NCBI RefSeq assembly: GCF_004123195.1
Contig: NZ_SDLI01000006.1
Coordinates: 62,001-126,000, forward strand
Origin: Ammoniphilus sp. CFH 90114
Lineage (GTDB): Bacteria; Bacillota; Bacilli; Aneurinibacillales; RAOX-1
DNA: 64,000 bases
Direction: 5' to 3'
The translations under genes were made by a program, and so were the position numbers. The notes below the pieces were generated by a model. The model was not told the origin of the DNA, did not search any database, and saw only the letters and a list, made by a program, of their open reading frames with translations. Of this stretch, positions 51,088 to 60,398 are shown one piece after another; within the stretch, counting starts at the first letter, position 1, and each line of letters starts with the position of its first letter.

Positions 51088-51897
51088 TTAAGAACCCGTA
51101 CTTTTATATCGATCTAATCCAAGCATCCATATTCGATAACAGATCCAGAAAAAAATAAGACCTATGACTGCACTCATTGACCCCCAATACGAGGAGTAGA
51201 ATGGATGACTCTTATCAAGTAATAGAAGGGCCGGAAGATAGTTTACAAAAGCAAAAGGAATGACGACAATCACAACCCATTGGATAATTCGTGGATAAAG
51301 GGTTAAAGGATAATTCATCATGCTTTTGGCTGGGAACATCACAACCCAATAAAATCTTTCTGATCGTGTTGTCCAAAATGCAATCGCAGAGATAAGAACT
51401 AGTAATCCCCCCTGTATGAGGGTTCCTCCTAGGACAGCACCTGCAAAGATTCCCCATTTACCGATTGTCCATTCCAATTGAAGTTGATGATAAGCAATCG
51501 CTACAGCTACGATACTAAATAACAGTTGTCCGAAAGCACCGATATCAAATTTCATCGCCATGAAATGAAAAAAGGGATGGATCGGGCGAACTAAAAAACG
51601 ATCAAAGGTACCGTTTAGAATATATTGGTCTAAACTGCGAAAATGAAAGAAAAAGAGAACACAAATACCCCATGATAGGACAGCTAAAGCAAATAAAAAG
51701 ATTAATTCCCATAGAGTCCATCCTTCTAGAGATCCAAATGAGTGAAGCATGACCCACATGGTTACAGCCGTCCCAGCATAACTCATCGCCCAACCGATAA
51801 TATTCATGAAGAAAGCATAACGATACTGCATTTGGGCTCTTATACTTGCGTTCACCATCTGAACGTACATCCTACTTCCACGTGCCCAGGATTTCAT
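51088..51897 (-). CDS. ABC-2 type permease (DUF990 family), subunit B
   Basis: 269 residues from ATG 51897, with AAGGGGG eight bases upstream; the frame is open eight codons more. Six membrane helices and the pattern TLWELIFLFALAVLSWGICVLFFFHFRSLDQYILNGTFDRFLVRPIHPFFHFMAMKFD match ABC2_membrane_6. It starts four bases after the end of the other permease, and the ATPase follows 28 bases on. The two permeases are distantly related and probably form a heterodimer. Confidence 0.88.
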   Translation of the reverse strand: MKSWARGSRMYVQMVNASIRAQMQYRYAFFMNIIGWAMSYAGTAVTMWVMLHSFGSLEGWTLWELIFLFALAVLSWGICVLFFFHFRSLDQYILNGTFDRFLVRPIHPFFHFMAMKFDIGAFGQLLFSIVAVAIAYHQLQLEWTIGKWGIFAGAVLGGTLIQGGLLVLISAIAFWTTRSERFYWVVMFPAKSMMNYPLTLYPRIIQWVVIVVIPFAFVNYLPALLLLDKSHPFYSSYWGSMSAVIGLIFFWICYRIWMLGLDRYKSTGS

Positions 51898-51901
51898 TCC
51901 T

Positions 51902-52705
51902 CTATCCCCCTTGCACGACAATTTTATTTGAGGCTCTTGACCATACCCATCTTAAAAGGGCATAACAGATGAACAGCCAGAGGATCTGAGTGGCCAAGGC
52001 AAGGTATAGCTCTTCTCCCTGTAATTGACCTACAAATATAGAATTTGGCACAAAGAAGATCCCCTGAAAGGGAAGGAATCGTGCAACGAACTCTAGCCAG
52101 TCTGGAAAAAACCATAACGGAATGACAGAGCCAGAGAAAAGGGAAATGGAAAAGTAGAAAATATCCTCTACCCCACCGGTTTCTATCAACCAGAAGGTAA
52201 ATAAACCGAAGGTTAATTCAAGACTGTAACGAATAAGGTAACCAAGAAAGGCAGAGAACACAAACAGCCCCCACTGGCTAAGAGTTGTAGGCATGTTCAA
52301 GTCGAAACTGAAGAACAACACAATATATAAGGGAAGAACAGCTGTAATCATGTGAAACGCAATGTTGCCGAAGTCTGAAAATAAGCTTCGCGTCGGATAG
52401 TCATACGGTCTCATCATTTCCATCGCGATGTCACCGGTACGTACTCTTTCTTGGATCTCCCAAAGAGGAGTCCCTGCTCCGTGAATCCCCTGTAACATTT
52501 GACTAATGATGATATAGCTCAGCATCGATTCAAAAGTTACCCCGCTGACTGGCTCTTTCCCACTATATAACCCATGCCAGATAAACCCCCACATAAATAA
52601 AAAGATAATGTTTGATAATAACCGCGTCCAGGCATCAAACCGATAAGCAGCTGACCGCTGAAAGGCTTTGCGCGAGAACTCTAGATACATCCGAAGTGAC
52701 CTCAC
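51902..52705 (-). CDS. ABC-2 type permease (DUF990 family), subunit A
   Basis: 267 residues from GTG 52705, which has AAAGGGAGG six bases upstream; in-frame ATGs at 52801 and 52753 have weaker sites and would add non-homologous residues. Six membrane helices. YLEFSRKAFQRSAAYRFDAWTRLLSNI at the N-terminus and IQERVRTGDIAMEMMRPYDYPTRSLFSDFGN (the loop between helices) are family features. First gene of the ABC-2 unit. Confidence 0.87.
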   Translation of the reverse strand: MRSLRMYLEFSRKAFQRSAAYRFDAWTRLLSNIIFLFMWGFIWHGLYSGKEPVSGVTFESMLSYIIISQMLQGIHGAGTPLWEIQERVRTGDIAMEMMRPYDYPTRSLFSDFGNIAFHMITAVLPLYIVLFFSFDLNMPTTLSQWGLFVFSAFLGYLIRYSLELTFGLFTFWLIETGGVEDIFYFSISLFSGSVIPLWFFPDWLEFVARFLPFQGIFFVPNSIFVGQLQGEELYLALATQILWLFICYALLRWVWSRASNKIVVQGG

Positions 52706-52781
52706 TCTTGTCCTCCCTTTACTTAGCTTATTACTTTCAGATAGTATATTCATTTTTCCTAAGCGAAAAAACGTGGGAGAT

Positions 52782-52817
52782 AAAAAAAGCTTCACTCGCA
52801 TTCACGACGAGGAAGCT
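52782..52817 (-). terminator. Terminator of the CoA-transferase/acyl-CoA dehydrogenase operon
   Basis: On the minus strand AGCTTC-TCG pairs with CGA-GAAGCT, followed by seven T. Confidence 0.82.
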
Positions 52818-52830
52818 AATAGGAAAGGTT

Positions 52831-54024
52831 TTATTCAAAAGGCCAAGAAGGCAACATCTGATTTAGCGGTTTATCTGTCCGATATCCCAGTGCATACTCA
52901 GCTTGCATAATCGTGTGAATTTCTCTTGTACCTTCGTAGATGACTGGAGCTTTAGAGTTTCGTAGATACCGTTCTACCGGATATTCGTTAGAATAGCCAT
53001 AGGCTCCATGGATTTGCACGGCATCATTTGCGGCTTCGAATGCTGCATCACAGGCCAACCACTTGGCAAGAGATGTTTCTCTGGTATTGCGTTTCCCTTC
53101 ATTCTTCAGCCATCCAGCCTGGTACACAAGAAGTCGCGAAGTTTCAAGATTAGCGGACATCTTAGCAATCATCTGCTGAACTAGCTGGTGCCGTCCGATT
53201 TCTTTTCCGAACGTCTTTCGTTCATGACAATATTTAATACTCGCTTCTAAGCAAGCGTTAATGAGTCCACATGCCCCCGCTGCAACGGTAAACCGTCCGT
53301 TATCTAAGGCAGACATGGCAATTTTAAATCCTTCTCCCTCTTGCCCTAACAAGTTTTCCTTCGGCACTCTAACTTCTTCTAAGAAAACTTCACCCGTATT
53401 ACCAGCTCGAATTCCTAACTTTCCTTTAATGGCCTTCGTTGTGACGCCAGGGTATTGCCGTTCTACGATAAAGCAACTAATTCCATGATGCTGTTTTTCT
53501 TTATTCGTTTTAGCAAAGATAAGAAAGTGGTCAGCAATGTCACAGAGGGAAATCCAAGTTTTAGATCCGTTGAGGATATAATGGTCTCCATCTAATTTTG
53601 CGGTGGTTAACATAGCAGCTACATCCGAACCGGCATTAGGCTCTGTCAGTCCAAACGCTCCCACCTTTTCCCCCCGCGCCTGGGGAACTAAATATTTTTC
53701 CTTTTGGTACTCATTCCCCCATTGAAGTAAGGTCATACTGTTTAATCCGGTGTGAACAGAAACGGCTGTTCGAAAGGCAGTATCTCCCCGTTCTAGCTCA
53801 TCACAAATGATGGCTAGTGTGTTATAGTCCATTCCTATTCCACCATACTTCTCAGGTATACAGACTCCCATCAGGTCTAGATCGGCCAATCTCTTTAAGA
53901 TATTGGCTTCAAAGTGACCTCTTGCATCCCACTCTTGTATGTAGGGGTTAATCTCTCGGTCCACAAATTGGCGAACCATCTTCCGAACGGCTACTTGATC
54001 TTCTGTTAAAGAAAAATTCAACAT
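52831..54024 (-). CDS. Acyl-CoA dehydrogenase
   Basis: 397 residues, full length, GAGGAG before the ATG. Three-domain FAD enzyme: LTEPNAGSDVAAM and GSKTWISLCDIADHFLIFAK are the FAD-binding signature, and near the C-terminus DAAFEAANDAVQIHGAYGYSNEYPVERYLRN and APVIYEGTREI carry the catalytic glutamate in YEGT. It oxidises acyl-CoAs to enoyl-CoAs, passing electrons to ETF. It lies ten bases behind a CaiB-type CoA transferase gene, so the two may activate and oxidise an unusual acid as its CoA ester. Confidence 0.92.
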   Translation of the reverse strand: MLNFSLTEDQVAVRKMVRQFVDREINPYIQEWDARGHFEANILKRLADLDLMGVCIPEKYGGIGMDYNTLAIICDELERGDTAFRTAVSVHTGLNSMTLLQWGNEYQKEKYLVPQARGEKVGAFGLTEPNAGSDVAAMLTTAKLDGDHYILNGSKTWISLCDIADHFLIFAKTNKEKQHHGISCFIVERQYPGVTTKAIKGKLGIRAGNTGEVFLEEVRVPKENLLGQEGEGFKIAMSALDNGRFTVAAGACGLINACLEASIKYCHERKTFGKEIGRHQLVQQMIAKMSANLETSRLLVYQAGWLKNEGKRNTRETSLAKWLACDAAFEAANDAVQIHGAYGYSNEYPVERYLRNSKAPVIYEGTREIHTIMQAEYALGYRTDKPLNQMLPSWPFE

Positions 54025-54034
54025 AAGTCTCCTC

Positions 54035-55231
54035 CTAGATCTCTTTGTTTTTTTTCATATTTATGATTTGGTCTTCGGTATAGCCCAGTTCACGTAAAAC
54101 CATTTCGGTATGTTCTCCGTATAAAGGAGGATGTCTTCTCATCTCCACCTTTGTTCTTGATAGCTTTAATGGAGAGCCTACTAGTTGTATTTGATTGGCG
54201 GTTGGATGATTCATCTTTACAACCATATTCCTGTCTCTGACTTGAGGATGTTCAAATACCTGTTGCATATTGTTGATGGGTCCATTAGGTACGCCAGCTT
54301 CTTTTAATAATAGTTGCCATTCGGCTGCTGACCTTTGCTTCATCTTTTCTGTGATGATTGTGGTGAGTTCTTGTCGGTGCTTTAGTCGGTTCGGATTGGT
54401 TATGAACTTATCATTTACTCCAAGTTCTGCCATCCCTAAGACTTCAGCAAACCTCTTGAATTGGTTATCATTACCGACTGCTACCACCATGTCTTGATCT
54501 TTTGTGGGGAAAACCTGATATGGAACGATGTTGGGGTGTTGGTTTCCAAGTAGAGATGGAATGTCTCCTGAGATGAGATAATTACTAGCCACATTAACTA
54601 AGGCGGAGATCTGTGAATCGAATAAAGAAATATCAATACTTTGACCTTGTCCTGAATGATTTCTTTCATTTATGGCGGCGAGTATGCCAACCGCTGTATA
54701 AAGTCCTGTTAACACATCAGCGATGGCAACCCCAACTTTCGTAGGGCCGCTTCCTTGGTCTCCTGTAATGCTCATGAGTCCGGACATGGCCTGAATGATG
54801 TAATCATAACCGGGCTCCTTACTGTACGGCCCCGTATGACCAAAGCCTGAAATGGAGGCCAATATGAGTTGTGGATTTATATCATGAAGAACTTCGTAGC
54901 TTAAGCCTAAACTTTCCATGGTACCAGCTTTAAAGTTTTGGACGACAATATCTGACTGTGCAACAAGAGACTTGAAGATTTCTTTTCCTTTTTCACTTTT
55001 TAAATCAAGGGTTATGGCTCTCTTATTACGGTTAGCACATAAGTAATACGCGCTCTCTGTACTGGCATAAGGAGGACCCCAGTGACGTGTGTCATCTTTT
55101 ACGTGGGGACTCTCTATTTTAATTACGTCTGCACCTAAATCTCCTAGAATCATCGTGCAAAATGGACCAGCAAGGACTCTTGTCAGATCTAAAATCTTGA
55201 GTTTTCCTAAAGCAGAAGAAGCCACCTTCAT
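54035..55231 (-). CDS. Family III CoA transferase (CaiB/BaiF)
   Basis: 398 residues. LKILDLTRVLAGPFCTMILGDLGADVIKIE, the NRNKRAITLDLKSEKG segment, and YDYIIQAMSGLMSITGDQGSGPTKVGVAIADVLTGLYTAVGILAAI are hallmark sequences, with the catalytic aspartate in VAIADVLTG-type context (about 170). It transfers CoA between carboxylic acids. AAAGGGGA precedes the ATG. With acyl-CoA dehydrogenase downstream; glutarate or a branched acid is possible, but this is a guess. Confidence 0.92.
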   Translation of the reverse strand: MKVASSALGKLKILDLTRVLAGPFCTMILGDLGADVIKIESPHVKDDTRHWGPPYASTESAYYLCANRNKRAITLDLKSEKGKEIFKSLVAQSDIVVQNFKAGTMESLGLSYEVLHDINPQLILASISGFGHTGPYSKEPGYDYIIQAMSGLMSITGDQGSGPTKVGVAIADVLTGLYTAVGILAAINERNHSGQGQSIDISLFDSQISALVNVASNYLISGDIPSLLGNQHPNIVPYQVFPTKDQDMVVAVGNDNQFKRFAEVLGMAELGVNDKFITNPNRLKHRQELTTIITEKMKQRSAAEWQLLLKEAGVPNGPINNMQQVFEHPQVRDRNMVVKMNHPTANQIQLVGSPLKLSRTKVEMRRHPPLYGEHTEMVLRELGYTEDQIINMKKNKEI

Positions 55232-55252
55232 TCCCCTTTCTTAAAATACAAA

Positions 55253-55306
55253 GAGCCAGTCAAAAACGAACACAATGCTTCGCATCATGCTGTTTTAGAC
55301 TGGCTC
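55253..55306. terminator. Long hairpin upstream of the CoA-transferase gene
   Basis: GAGCCAGTC pairs with GACTGGCTC and inner AAAAC with GTTTT, over a 54-base span. On the minus strand CTTTGTATTTT follows, so it probably ends the DUF3870 transcript. Confidence 0.6.
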
Positions 55307-55455
55307 CTTCGTTTATGTAACGTCTTCCGGCTAGAAAGATCTAATAAACAAGGCAGTCACTTGTGACTATTGAAACGATTCAGCTTACGTATTGGGGACA
55401 CCAATATCTATGAACCTAATGTTAGAATATAATAAATTCGAACTTTTGTCAATAG

Positions 55456-55773
55456 TCAGATTTTTAGTTGCTCGAACTGAGTGAACAAATCTTTTAGTGC
55501 GGCTACAAGAGCATTGCTTGCTCTTCCGCGATAGTGATGTTGAAGCAAGCGAATTGGCTCATCGATACCATCCTTTAAGCTCATTCCCCTAAGTATTTCC
55601 CCTACATAGTTACGCCCATGTTCTGTTGCAAGTGTGCAAGAAGCTTCTAATATTACCCCGTATTTCTTGTCGATCTCGACCGTGATCGTTAGAGTATCGA
55701 ACACACTCTTGGCTGCCATCCCTTGTGGAAGTTTGGAGTGGCCAGCAATAAAAATCGTATGAATAGATGCCAT
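55456..55773 (-). CDS. DUF3870 family protein
   Basis: 105 residues, GGGGAGAG before the ATG. The pattern FIAGHSKLPQGMAA, EIDKKYGVILEASCTLATEHGRNYVGEILRGM and HHYRGRASNALVAALKDL is that of the DUF3870 family. Proteins of this family often sit near acyl-CoA and hydroxy-acid genes in Firmicutes; the function is unknown. It lies just upstream of the CoA-transferase unit, separated by the hairpin. Confidence 0.82.
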   Translation of the reverse strand: MASIHTIFIAGHSKLPQGMAAKSVFDTLTITVEIDKKYGVILEASCTLATEHGRNYVGEILRGMSLKDGIDEPIRLLQHHYRGRASNALVAALKDLFTQFEQLKI

Positions 55774-55863
55774 AGTTTTAATCTCTCCCCTATTGTGTAT
55801 ACCCTACACCTATAATATAACAAATCGAATAGCCAATGAACAGTTCAGGGAATATTACCTACC

Positions 55864-57120
55864 ATGAGATATCAAATGATGGTCACATTTCTTAGTCTAT
55901 TTTTACTTACCATTACATCTCCCTCCGTAAAGGCGGATGAACTTGTGACAGTAAAGTTAGTAAATTATTTAGGGAATAAGGATCATATCGAATTTTATTT
56001 GACGGGAAACTTTAACTCCCTAGATCCTACCTTTTCATGGCAAGAAGGAGTCAAGTATTCCCTGACTGTACAAGAAAGTTCATTCATTCTCGAAGGCAAT
56101 GGGCTGACTCATACTATTGAGGGGCCCTTGTTTCTTATTCCTGAACGGTATGATCAGCACCATGTTGTACGGATTAATAGAAGACCCTACTTAGGTGCGA
56201 TGGAGTTTCGACTGGAAGATGAACAATGGATTAGACCGGTCAACCAACTGCCACTAGAAGATTATCTAAAGGGGGTCGTACCGTTCGAAGTCTACCCTAC
56301 TTGGGGAATTGAAACGTTGAAAGCTCAATCCCTAGCTGCGAGAACTTACGCTGTAACGCATATGAGAAAGGAGATGGACGATACAATCAGCTTTCAAGTA
56401 TATGGTGGATATGCTTGGTACCCTAGTACAACGAAAGCGGTAGAGGAAACTCGTGGAGAGGTGGTCACATTTAAGAATCGACTTATTGAGGCTTTTTATT
56501 CTGCCAGTAATGGCGGGGTAACGGAAAGTAATGCGAATGTATGGGGTGGAAACCCGATTCATTATTATCCGATCAAAACCGATCCCTATGATCCTGTGCA
56601 TCCTTGGGAGTTTGAGTTGCATCAAACCCAGATTAACCCGGGCGTATTTCAAGGGGATCAAGAAGACTGGTGGGATTCGTTAGAGGAAAAGGACCGGAAG
56701 GTAAGTGAGACAATGAAGAAGTGGCTTGAGCGGAAGGGATACGGTGGGGATTTGAAAATACTTTCTATCCCCCGTTTCGAGTTATCAAAAGTCAGACGAA
56801 GTTCTCAACGAGCAGTGAAGGGCTCTATTGAAGTCGAATTTCTAGAGCGCCTGATCGATGGGACTGTTCTTTTTCAGACCATTACCCTTGATGACGTTCC
56901 TCTCTCTCACATCCGGCCCATGTTAGGGGGAAATCTATTGAAGAGTTATTTTATTGATTCCCTTACATTGGAAGACGATGTTTTTATTATGCGAGGAAAA
57001 GGATACGGACATGGAGTGGGAATGAGTCAATGGGGAGCCCACTATATGGCGGAGAAAGGAAAATCGTATGAGGATATTATCCACTTCTACTTCCCTGGAA
57101 CAACCATTACTCATCATTAA
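55864..57120 (+). CDS. SpoIID/LytB domain protein, secreted
   Basis: 418 residues with a signal peptide (MVTFLSLFLLTITSPSVKA). The SpoIID domain covers about 125-410: LEDYLKGVVPFEVYPTWG with E142 at the position of the SpoIID catalytic glutamate, ETLKAQSLAARTYAV, YSASNGGVTESNANVWGG, and at the end KGYGHGVGMSQWGAHYMAEKG. SpoIID is a lytic transglycosylase that trims peptidoglycan for engulfment. This gene is not next to spoIIM or spoIIP and may be a LytB/amidase-enhancer relative. The ribosome site before ATG 55864 is poor. Confidence 0.85.
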   Translation: MRYQMMVTFLSLFLLTITSPSVKADELVTVKLVNYLGNKDHIEFYLTGNFNSLDPTFSWQEGVKYSLTVQESSFILEGNGLTHTIEGPLFLIPERYDQHHVVRINRRPYLGAMEFRLEDEQWIRPVNQLPLEDYLKGVVPFEVYPTWGIETLKAQSLAARTYAVTHMRKEMDDTISFQVYGGYAWYPSTTKAVEETRGEVVTFKNRLIEAFYSASNGGVTESNANVWGGNPIHYYPIKTDPYDPVHPWEFELHQTQINPGVFQGDQEDWWDSLEEKDRKVSETMKKWLERKGYGGDLKILSIPRFELSKVRRSSQRAVKGSIEVEFLERLIDGTVLFQTITLDDVPLSHIRPMLGGNLLKSYFIDSLTLEDDVFIMRGKGYGHGVGMSQWGAHYMAEKGKSYEDIIHFYFPGTTITHH

Positions 57121-57226
57121 CAGCCGCATGATAAAAAAATAAACGTTTTGCCTAGGGCATCCGCCCTGCCGAATTCCAAGGATGGACATAAGATAAATTA
57201 ACCTCATAAGGAAGGAGGCAGATACA

Positions 57227-57328
57227 ATGAGCTATGCAGCTGGTGTAGGTCTAGGCGGTGGCTTGGCGTTTATTTTGGTTCTCTATATCTTGCTTGTCAT
57301 TATTTCCCGTCCTGGAGTATTCTACTAG
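57227..57328 (+). CDS. YjcZ-like small spore membrane protein
   Basis: 33 residues from ATG 57227, with GGAAGGAGG upstream. It starts MSYAAGVGLGGG, then a membrane stretch LAFILVLYILLVIIS and ends RPGVFY, the typical YjcZ pattern also found at the end of 29928-30206. Expression in sporulation is known for the family in B. subtilis. CATAAGATA at 57187-57195 fits the -10 pattern CATA-N3-TA of the mother-cell factors SigE/SigK. It sits directly after the SpoIID-domain gene. Confidence 0.75.
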   Translation: MSYAAGVGLGGGLAFILVLYILLVIISRPGVFY

Positions 57329-57343
57329 GACCATACGGACAAA

Positions 57344-57376
57344 AAAATCAGCGGGAAACCTCCCGCTGATTTTTTC
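57344..57376. terminator. Bidirectional terminator
   Basis: AAAATCAGCGGGA pairs with TCCCGCTGATTTT around AACC, then TTTT. Between convergent genes. Confidence 0.9.
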
Positions 57377-58123
57377 TTATTCTTCATAAATCATCTTTCT
57401 AGTCATTCCACCATCAATAATCAAATTTGTCCCCGAAATAAAGTCGTTAAGGGGATTGGTTAAGTAAAGACAAGCGCGCGCAATGTCACTTGGCTTCCCT
57501 ACGCGATTGGCTGGGTGCTGCTGATGATCTCTCTCTTGAAGGGCCTCGTAGTCTCCTGTTTCAATCCAACCTGGGCTAATCGCATTGACTTGGATGCGGT
57601 CACGTCCTAACGAAACGGCTAGGGCATGCGTTAAAGCGAGGATTCCTCCTTTTGAAGCTGCATAGGCTTCTGAATGAGGCTCTGACATTATCGCTCGAGT
57701 AGACGAGATATTGACGATGGACCCTCCCCCATTTTGCTTCATTACTTTTGCCACTTCACGACTTAAGAAGAAAGTGCCTCTTAGATTGGTATTCATTACG
57801 TCGTCCCATTCTTCCATGGTAAGCTCGTAAGGTGACTTCCAGAAGGATACCCCAGCATTATTAATCAGAATGGTGATTTTTTCATACTTATCTGTAATCT
57901 GCTGAACCCCTTCTTCCAGCTTATCAATATTCCTAATATCAAGGGCTACAACCAAACACTCTCCCCCTGTTTGCTGAATTTGGTTTGCAGTTTGATTAGC
58001 TTCCTCTAAGGATTTGTCTGCAATGATCACTTTAGCTCCTTGTTCGGCGTACGCAATAGCAATGGCTTTTCCGATACCCCTACCTGCTCCTGTGACCATA
58101 ACGACGTGATCTTGAAAGGTCAT
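57377..58123 (-). CDS. Short-chain dehydrogenase/reductase
   Basis: 248 residues of classical SDR. TGAGRGIG (11-18) binds the coenzyme, NNAG is at 88-91, the catalytic S140/S141, Y154 and K158 (YAASK) are present, and D36 after the second strand favours NAD(H). GGAG precedes the ATG. It follows the amino-acid permease gene by 38 bases and may be co-transcribed with it, possibly acting on a hydroxy- or keto-compound derived from the imported substrate. The substrate is not defined. Confidence 0.88.
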   Translation of the reverse strand: MTFQDHVVMVTGAGRGIGKAIAIAYAEQGAKVIIADKSLEEANQTANQIQQTGGECLVVALDIRNIDKLEEGVQQITDKYEKITILINNAGVSFWKSPYELTMEEWDDVMNTNLRGTFFLSREVAKVMKQNGGGSIVNISSTRAIMSEPHSEAYAASKGGILALTHALAVSLGRDRIQVNAISPGWIETGDYEALQERDHQQHPANRVGKPSDIARACLYLTNPLNDFISGTNLIIDGGMTRKMIYEE

Positions 58124-58161
58124 GATGATCTACTCCTTAAATATTTATTACGTTGAATGAA

Positions 58162-59424
58162 TTATACAATATTATTCACTTCGTTTTTATCGGGTACTCT
58201 CATTCTCAAGCGGGTATATAAAGGCCAAGAAGTTAGTAAGGCGATTAGAATCAGTACCCATACGTTGGAGAACAAAAGGATACCAAGAAAGCAGATGGCC
58301 AAAAAGATGGCTATAGTACGAACCCACCCCTGGTTCACTAATTTAAAAGCAGCCAAGATGCCGAGTAAAGCATTGCACAAGAAGAAGCCGTCTGCCACGG
58401 CGACTAGTTGCTTTAGGGTCGCCCAGTCGAGTAAGACAAAGGTGAAGGTAATAAGATGTATGGTGAATAAGGCCATCATCGCAGAGAATGGTACATGGTT
58501 CTTAGTGCGGGCTGCTAAAAATAATGGAAAGATCCCTTGTTCAGCCTGTGCACAAATTAAACGTGATACTCCTCCAATTACCATCAGAGCGGTGCTGATA
58601 CAAAGGGCAGTTGTAATAAGCGAAATAACAGGTAGTGAGAAAGAGCCAAACAGTGGGACAAGAATCATGTCGAGTTTCCCAGTGGCCTCAGAACCTAAGC
58701 CTATAGTGGCAGGATCCATCCACTGAACAGCAGCAGCAACCGTTAAGGAAACAACAGTGATTACTATGGCACTAAATACAATCGCACGGGGAATTGTTTT
58801 TGACGGTTCCCGAACCTCTCCTGAGTAATTACCAACAATCTCCCATCCGACGAGACACCAGAATAATAGAAGTAAGCTGTAGCCAAAGGACGGCCATTCA
58901 AAAGGGGTCGAAATGAGAACCTCTCCCCGATAATAAAGCAGGGATATAATAGCGCCTGTAACCAGGATAAACGCGATACTGCTAGAGAGAATCAGGGAAA
59001 GCTTTCCAACGGACATGATGTTCATGGATAAAATACTATAAGTAAGAATCATTAACCCCAGGGTAATAAGATAGGGATTCCACCCTAACCATAGATGGAG
59101 ATATTCTGCCGCTGTGGATAGTACGGCAATCGGTCCTAAGCAAACAGCTAATATGAGAAAGTTAGCACTCAAAGTTCGAAATGATTTTCCAAAAGCCTGT
59201 TCTACCGCAAGTGATGCACCGGAATCCCCAGGGTATAATATACTTAGTTTCCCAAATAAAAAAGCAAACATAATACTTAGAGCCATCATAAGGATCCAGG
59301 CAACCAGGGCATAGTCCCCAGTCACTTGATGAATAAGAGGCGGTAAGATAATGATACCCGAGCCGAGTATCGGGCCAATGATCAGTCCACTCAGTAAAAA
59401 GGGCCCTAGCTTATTCGTTTTCAT
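58162..59424 (-). CDS. APC-family amino-acid permease
   Basis: 420 residues with about twelve membrane helices. LLSGLIIGPILGSGIIILPPLIHQ holds the unwound helix-1 GSG motif of the APC superfamily, and GYSLLLLFWCLVGWEIVGNYSGEVREPSKTIPRAI contains the family's helix-6 and loop pattern. It imports amino acids or amines; the substrate is unknown. GGAGG precedes the ATG. Upstream of the SDR gene. Confidence 0.87.
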   Translation of the reverse strand: MKTNKLGPFLLSGLIIGPILGSGIIILPPLIHQVTGDYALVAWILMMALSIMFAFLFGKLSILYPGDSGASLAVEQAFGKSFRTLSANFLILAVCLGPIAVLSTAAEYLHLWLGWNPYLITLGLMILTYSILSMNIMSVGKLSLILSSSIAFILVTGAIISLLYYRGEVLISTPFEWPSFGYSLLLLFWCLVGWEIVGNYSGEVREPSKTIPRAIVFSAIVITVVSLTVAAAVQWMDPATIGLGSEATGKLDMILVPLFGSFSLPVISLITTALCISTALMVIGGVSRLICAQAEQGIFPLFLAARTKNHVPFSAMMALFTIHLITFTFVLLDWATLKQLVAVADGFFLCNALLGILAAFKLVNQGWVRTIAIFLAICFLGILLFSNVWVLILIALLTSWPLYTRLRMRVPDKNEVNNIV

Positions 59425-59530
59425 GATTTTACCTCCACATGCTTTTATCTACTATTGGGATTATACGGTGAGTGGAGAGGAATGTAAAATCAATAGTTTT
59501 GAGGTAAATCATTCATTTTTTCGATTTCCT

Positions 59531-59567
59531 TAAAAAAAGATGAACCTTTTTTATAGGTCCATCTTTT
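59531..59567 (-). terminator. Terminator of the ketone-body operon
   Basis: On the minus strand AAAGATGGACCT pairs with AGGTTCATCTTT, followed by a T-run. Confidence 0.8.
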
Positions 59568-59573
59568 TGTGAG

Positions 59574-60359
59574 TTATTGTGCTGTATATCCGCCGTCTAT
59601 GACCGCAGCTTGGCCTGTAATTCCACCAGCTTTATCACTGGCTAGAAACATTGCATAATCTGCAATTTCTTGTACTTTTAATAACCTTTTTTGAGGAACG
59701 AGAGGATAGATCACCTCTTCCAATACTTTCTCAAGTGGGACATTCCTTGTTGTGGCAAGGTCTGCTAATTGATTTCGTACTAATGGAGTGTCGACGTATC
59801 CAGGGCAGATCGCATTGACTGTTATCCCATGTGTTGCTCCTTCTAATGCAGCCACCTTTGTCAATCCTATGACTCCATGCTTCGCACTATTGTAAGCAGC
59901 TTTCCCTGCGAAACCAACTAAACCGTTGATGGAAGCCATGTTCAGAATTCTTCCGAATTGCTGCTTCTTCATAATAGGCATGACATGTTTAATGGCGATA
60001 AAGGGTGCTGTTAACATGACCTTAACAAGCAGTTCGAATTTTTCAGTTGGAAAATCTTCAAGGGCAGACACGTACTGAAGTCCTGCATTGTTAATCAATA
60101 CATCGAGACGACCATACTCGGTGATCGTATGCAAGATCGCAGCTTTGATTTGCACCTCATTTGTCACATCACAACCAAGACCAATAGCTTTTAACCCTTC
60201 TTCCTGCAGTCTCTTTGCACTTTCCTTGGCTGCTGCTTCATTTAAGTCAGTTATGACGACGTTAGCCCCTTCCCGTGCAAATGAAGTCGCAATTTCTAGA
60301 CCGATTCCGCTTGCAGCACCTGTGATAAATACAATCTTCCCAGCTACTAAATTCCCCAT
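59574..60359 (-). CDS. bdhA: 3-hydroxybutyrate dehydrogenase
   Basis: 261-residue SDR. Coenzyme loop TGAASGIG (13-20), D38 for NAD preference, NNAG (90-93), S143, Y156 and K160. The substrate-loop part ICPGYVDTPLVRNQ and the end IDGGYTAQ are typical of D-3-hydroxybutyrate dehydrogenases. Position as fourth gene after scoA, scoB and a GntP-type permease matches B. subtilis yxjF. It interconverts 3-hydroxybutyrate and acetoacetate with NAD. GGGGAG before the ATG. Confidence 0.92.
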   Translation of the reverse strand: MGNLVAGKIVFITGAASGIGLEIATSFAREGANVVITDLNEAAAKESAKRLQEEGLKAIGLGCDVTNEVQIKAAILHTITEYGRLDVLINNAGLQYVSALEDFPTEKFELLVKVMLTAPFIAIKHVMPIMKKQQFGRILNMASINGLVGFAGKAAYNSAKHGVIGLTKVAALEGATHGITVNAICPGYVDTPLVRNQLADLATTRNVPLEKVLEEVIYPLVPQKRLLKVQEIADYAMFLASDKAGGITGQAAVIDGGYTAQ

Positions 60360-60398
60360 TATAATTCTCCCCTCTTACCTAAGATGCTAATTTATAAA

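Noticed and set aside
58157-58726. 189-codon plus-strand frame within the amino-acid permease gene
   Set aside because: Complement of transmembrane codons; no ribosome site or family motif.
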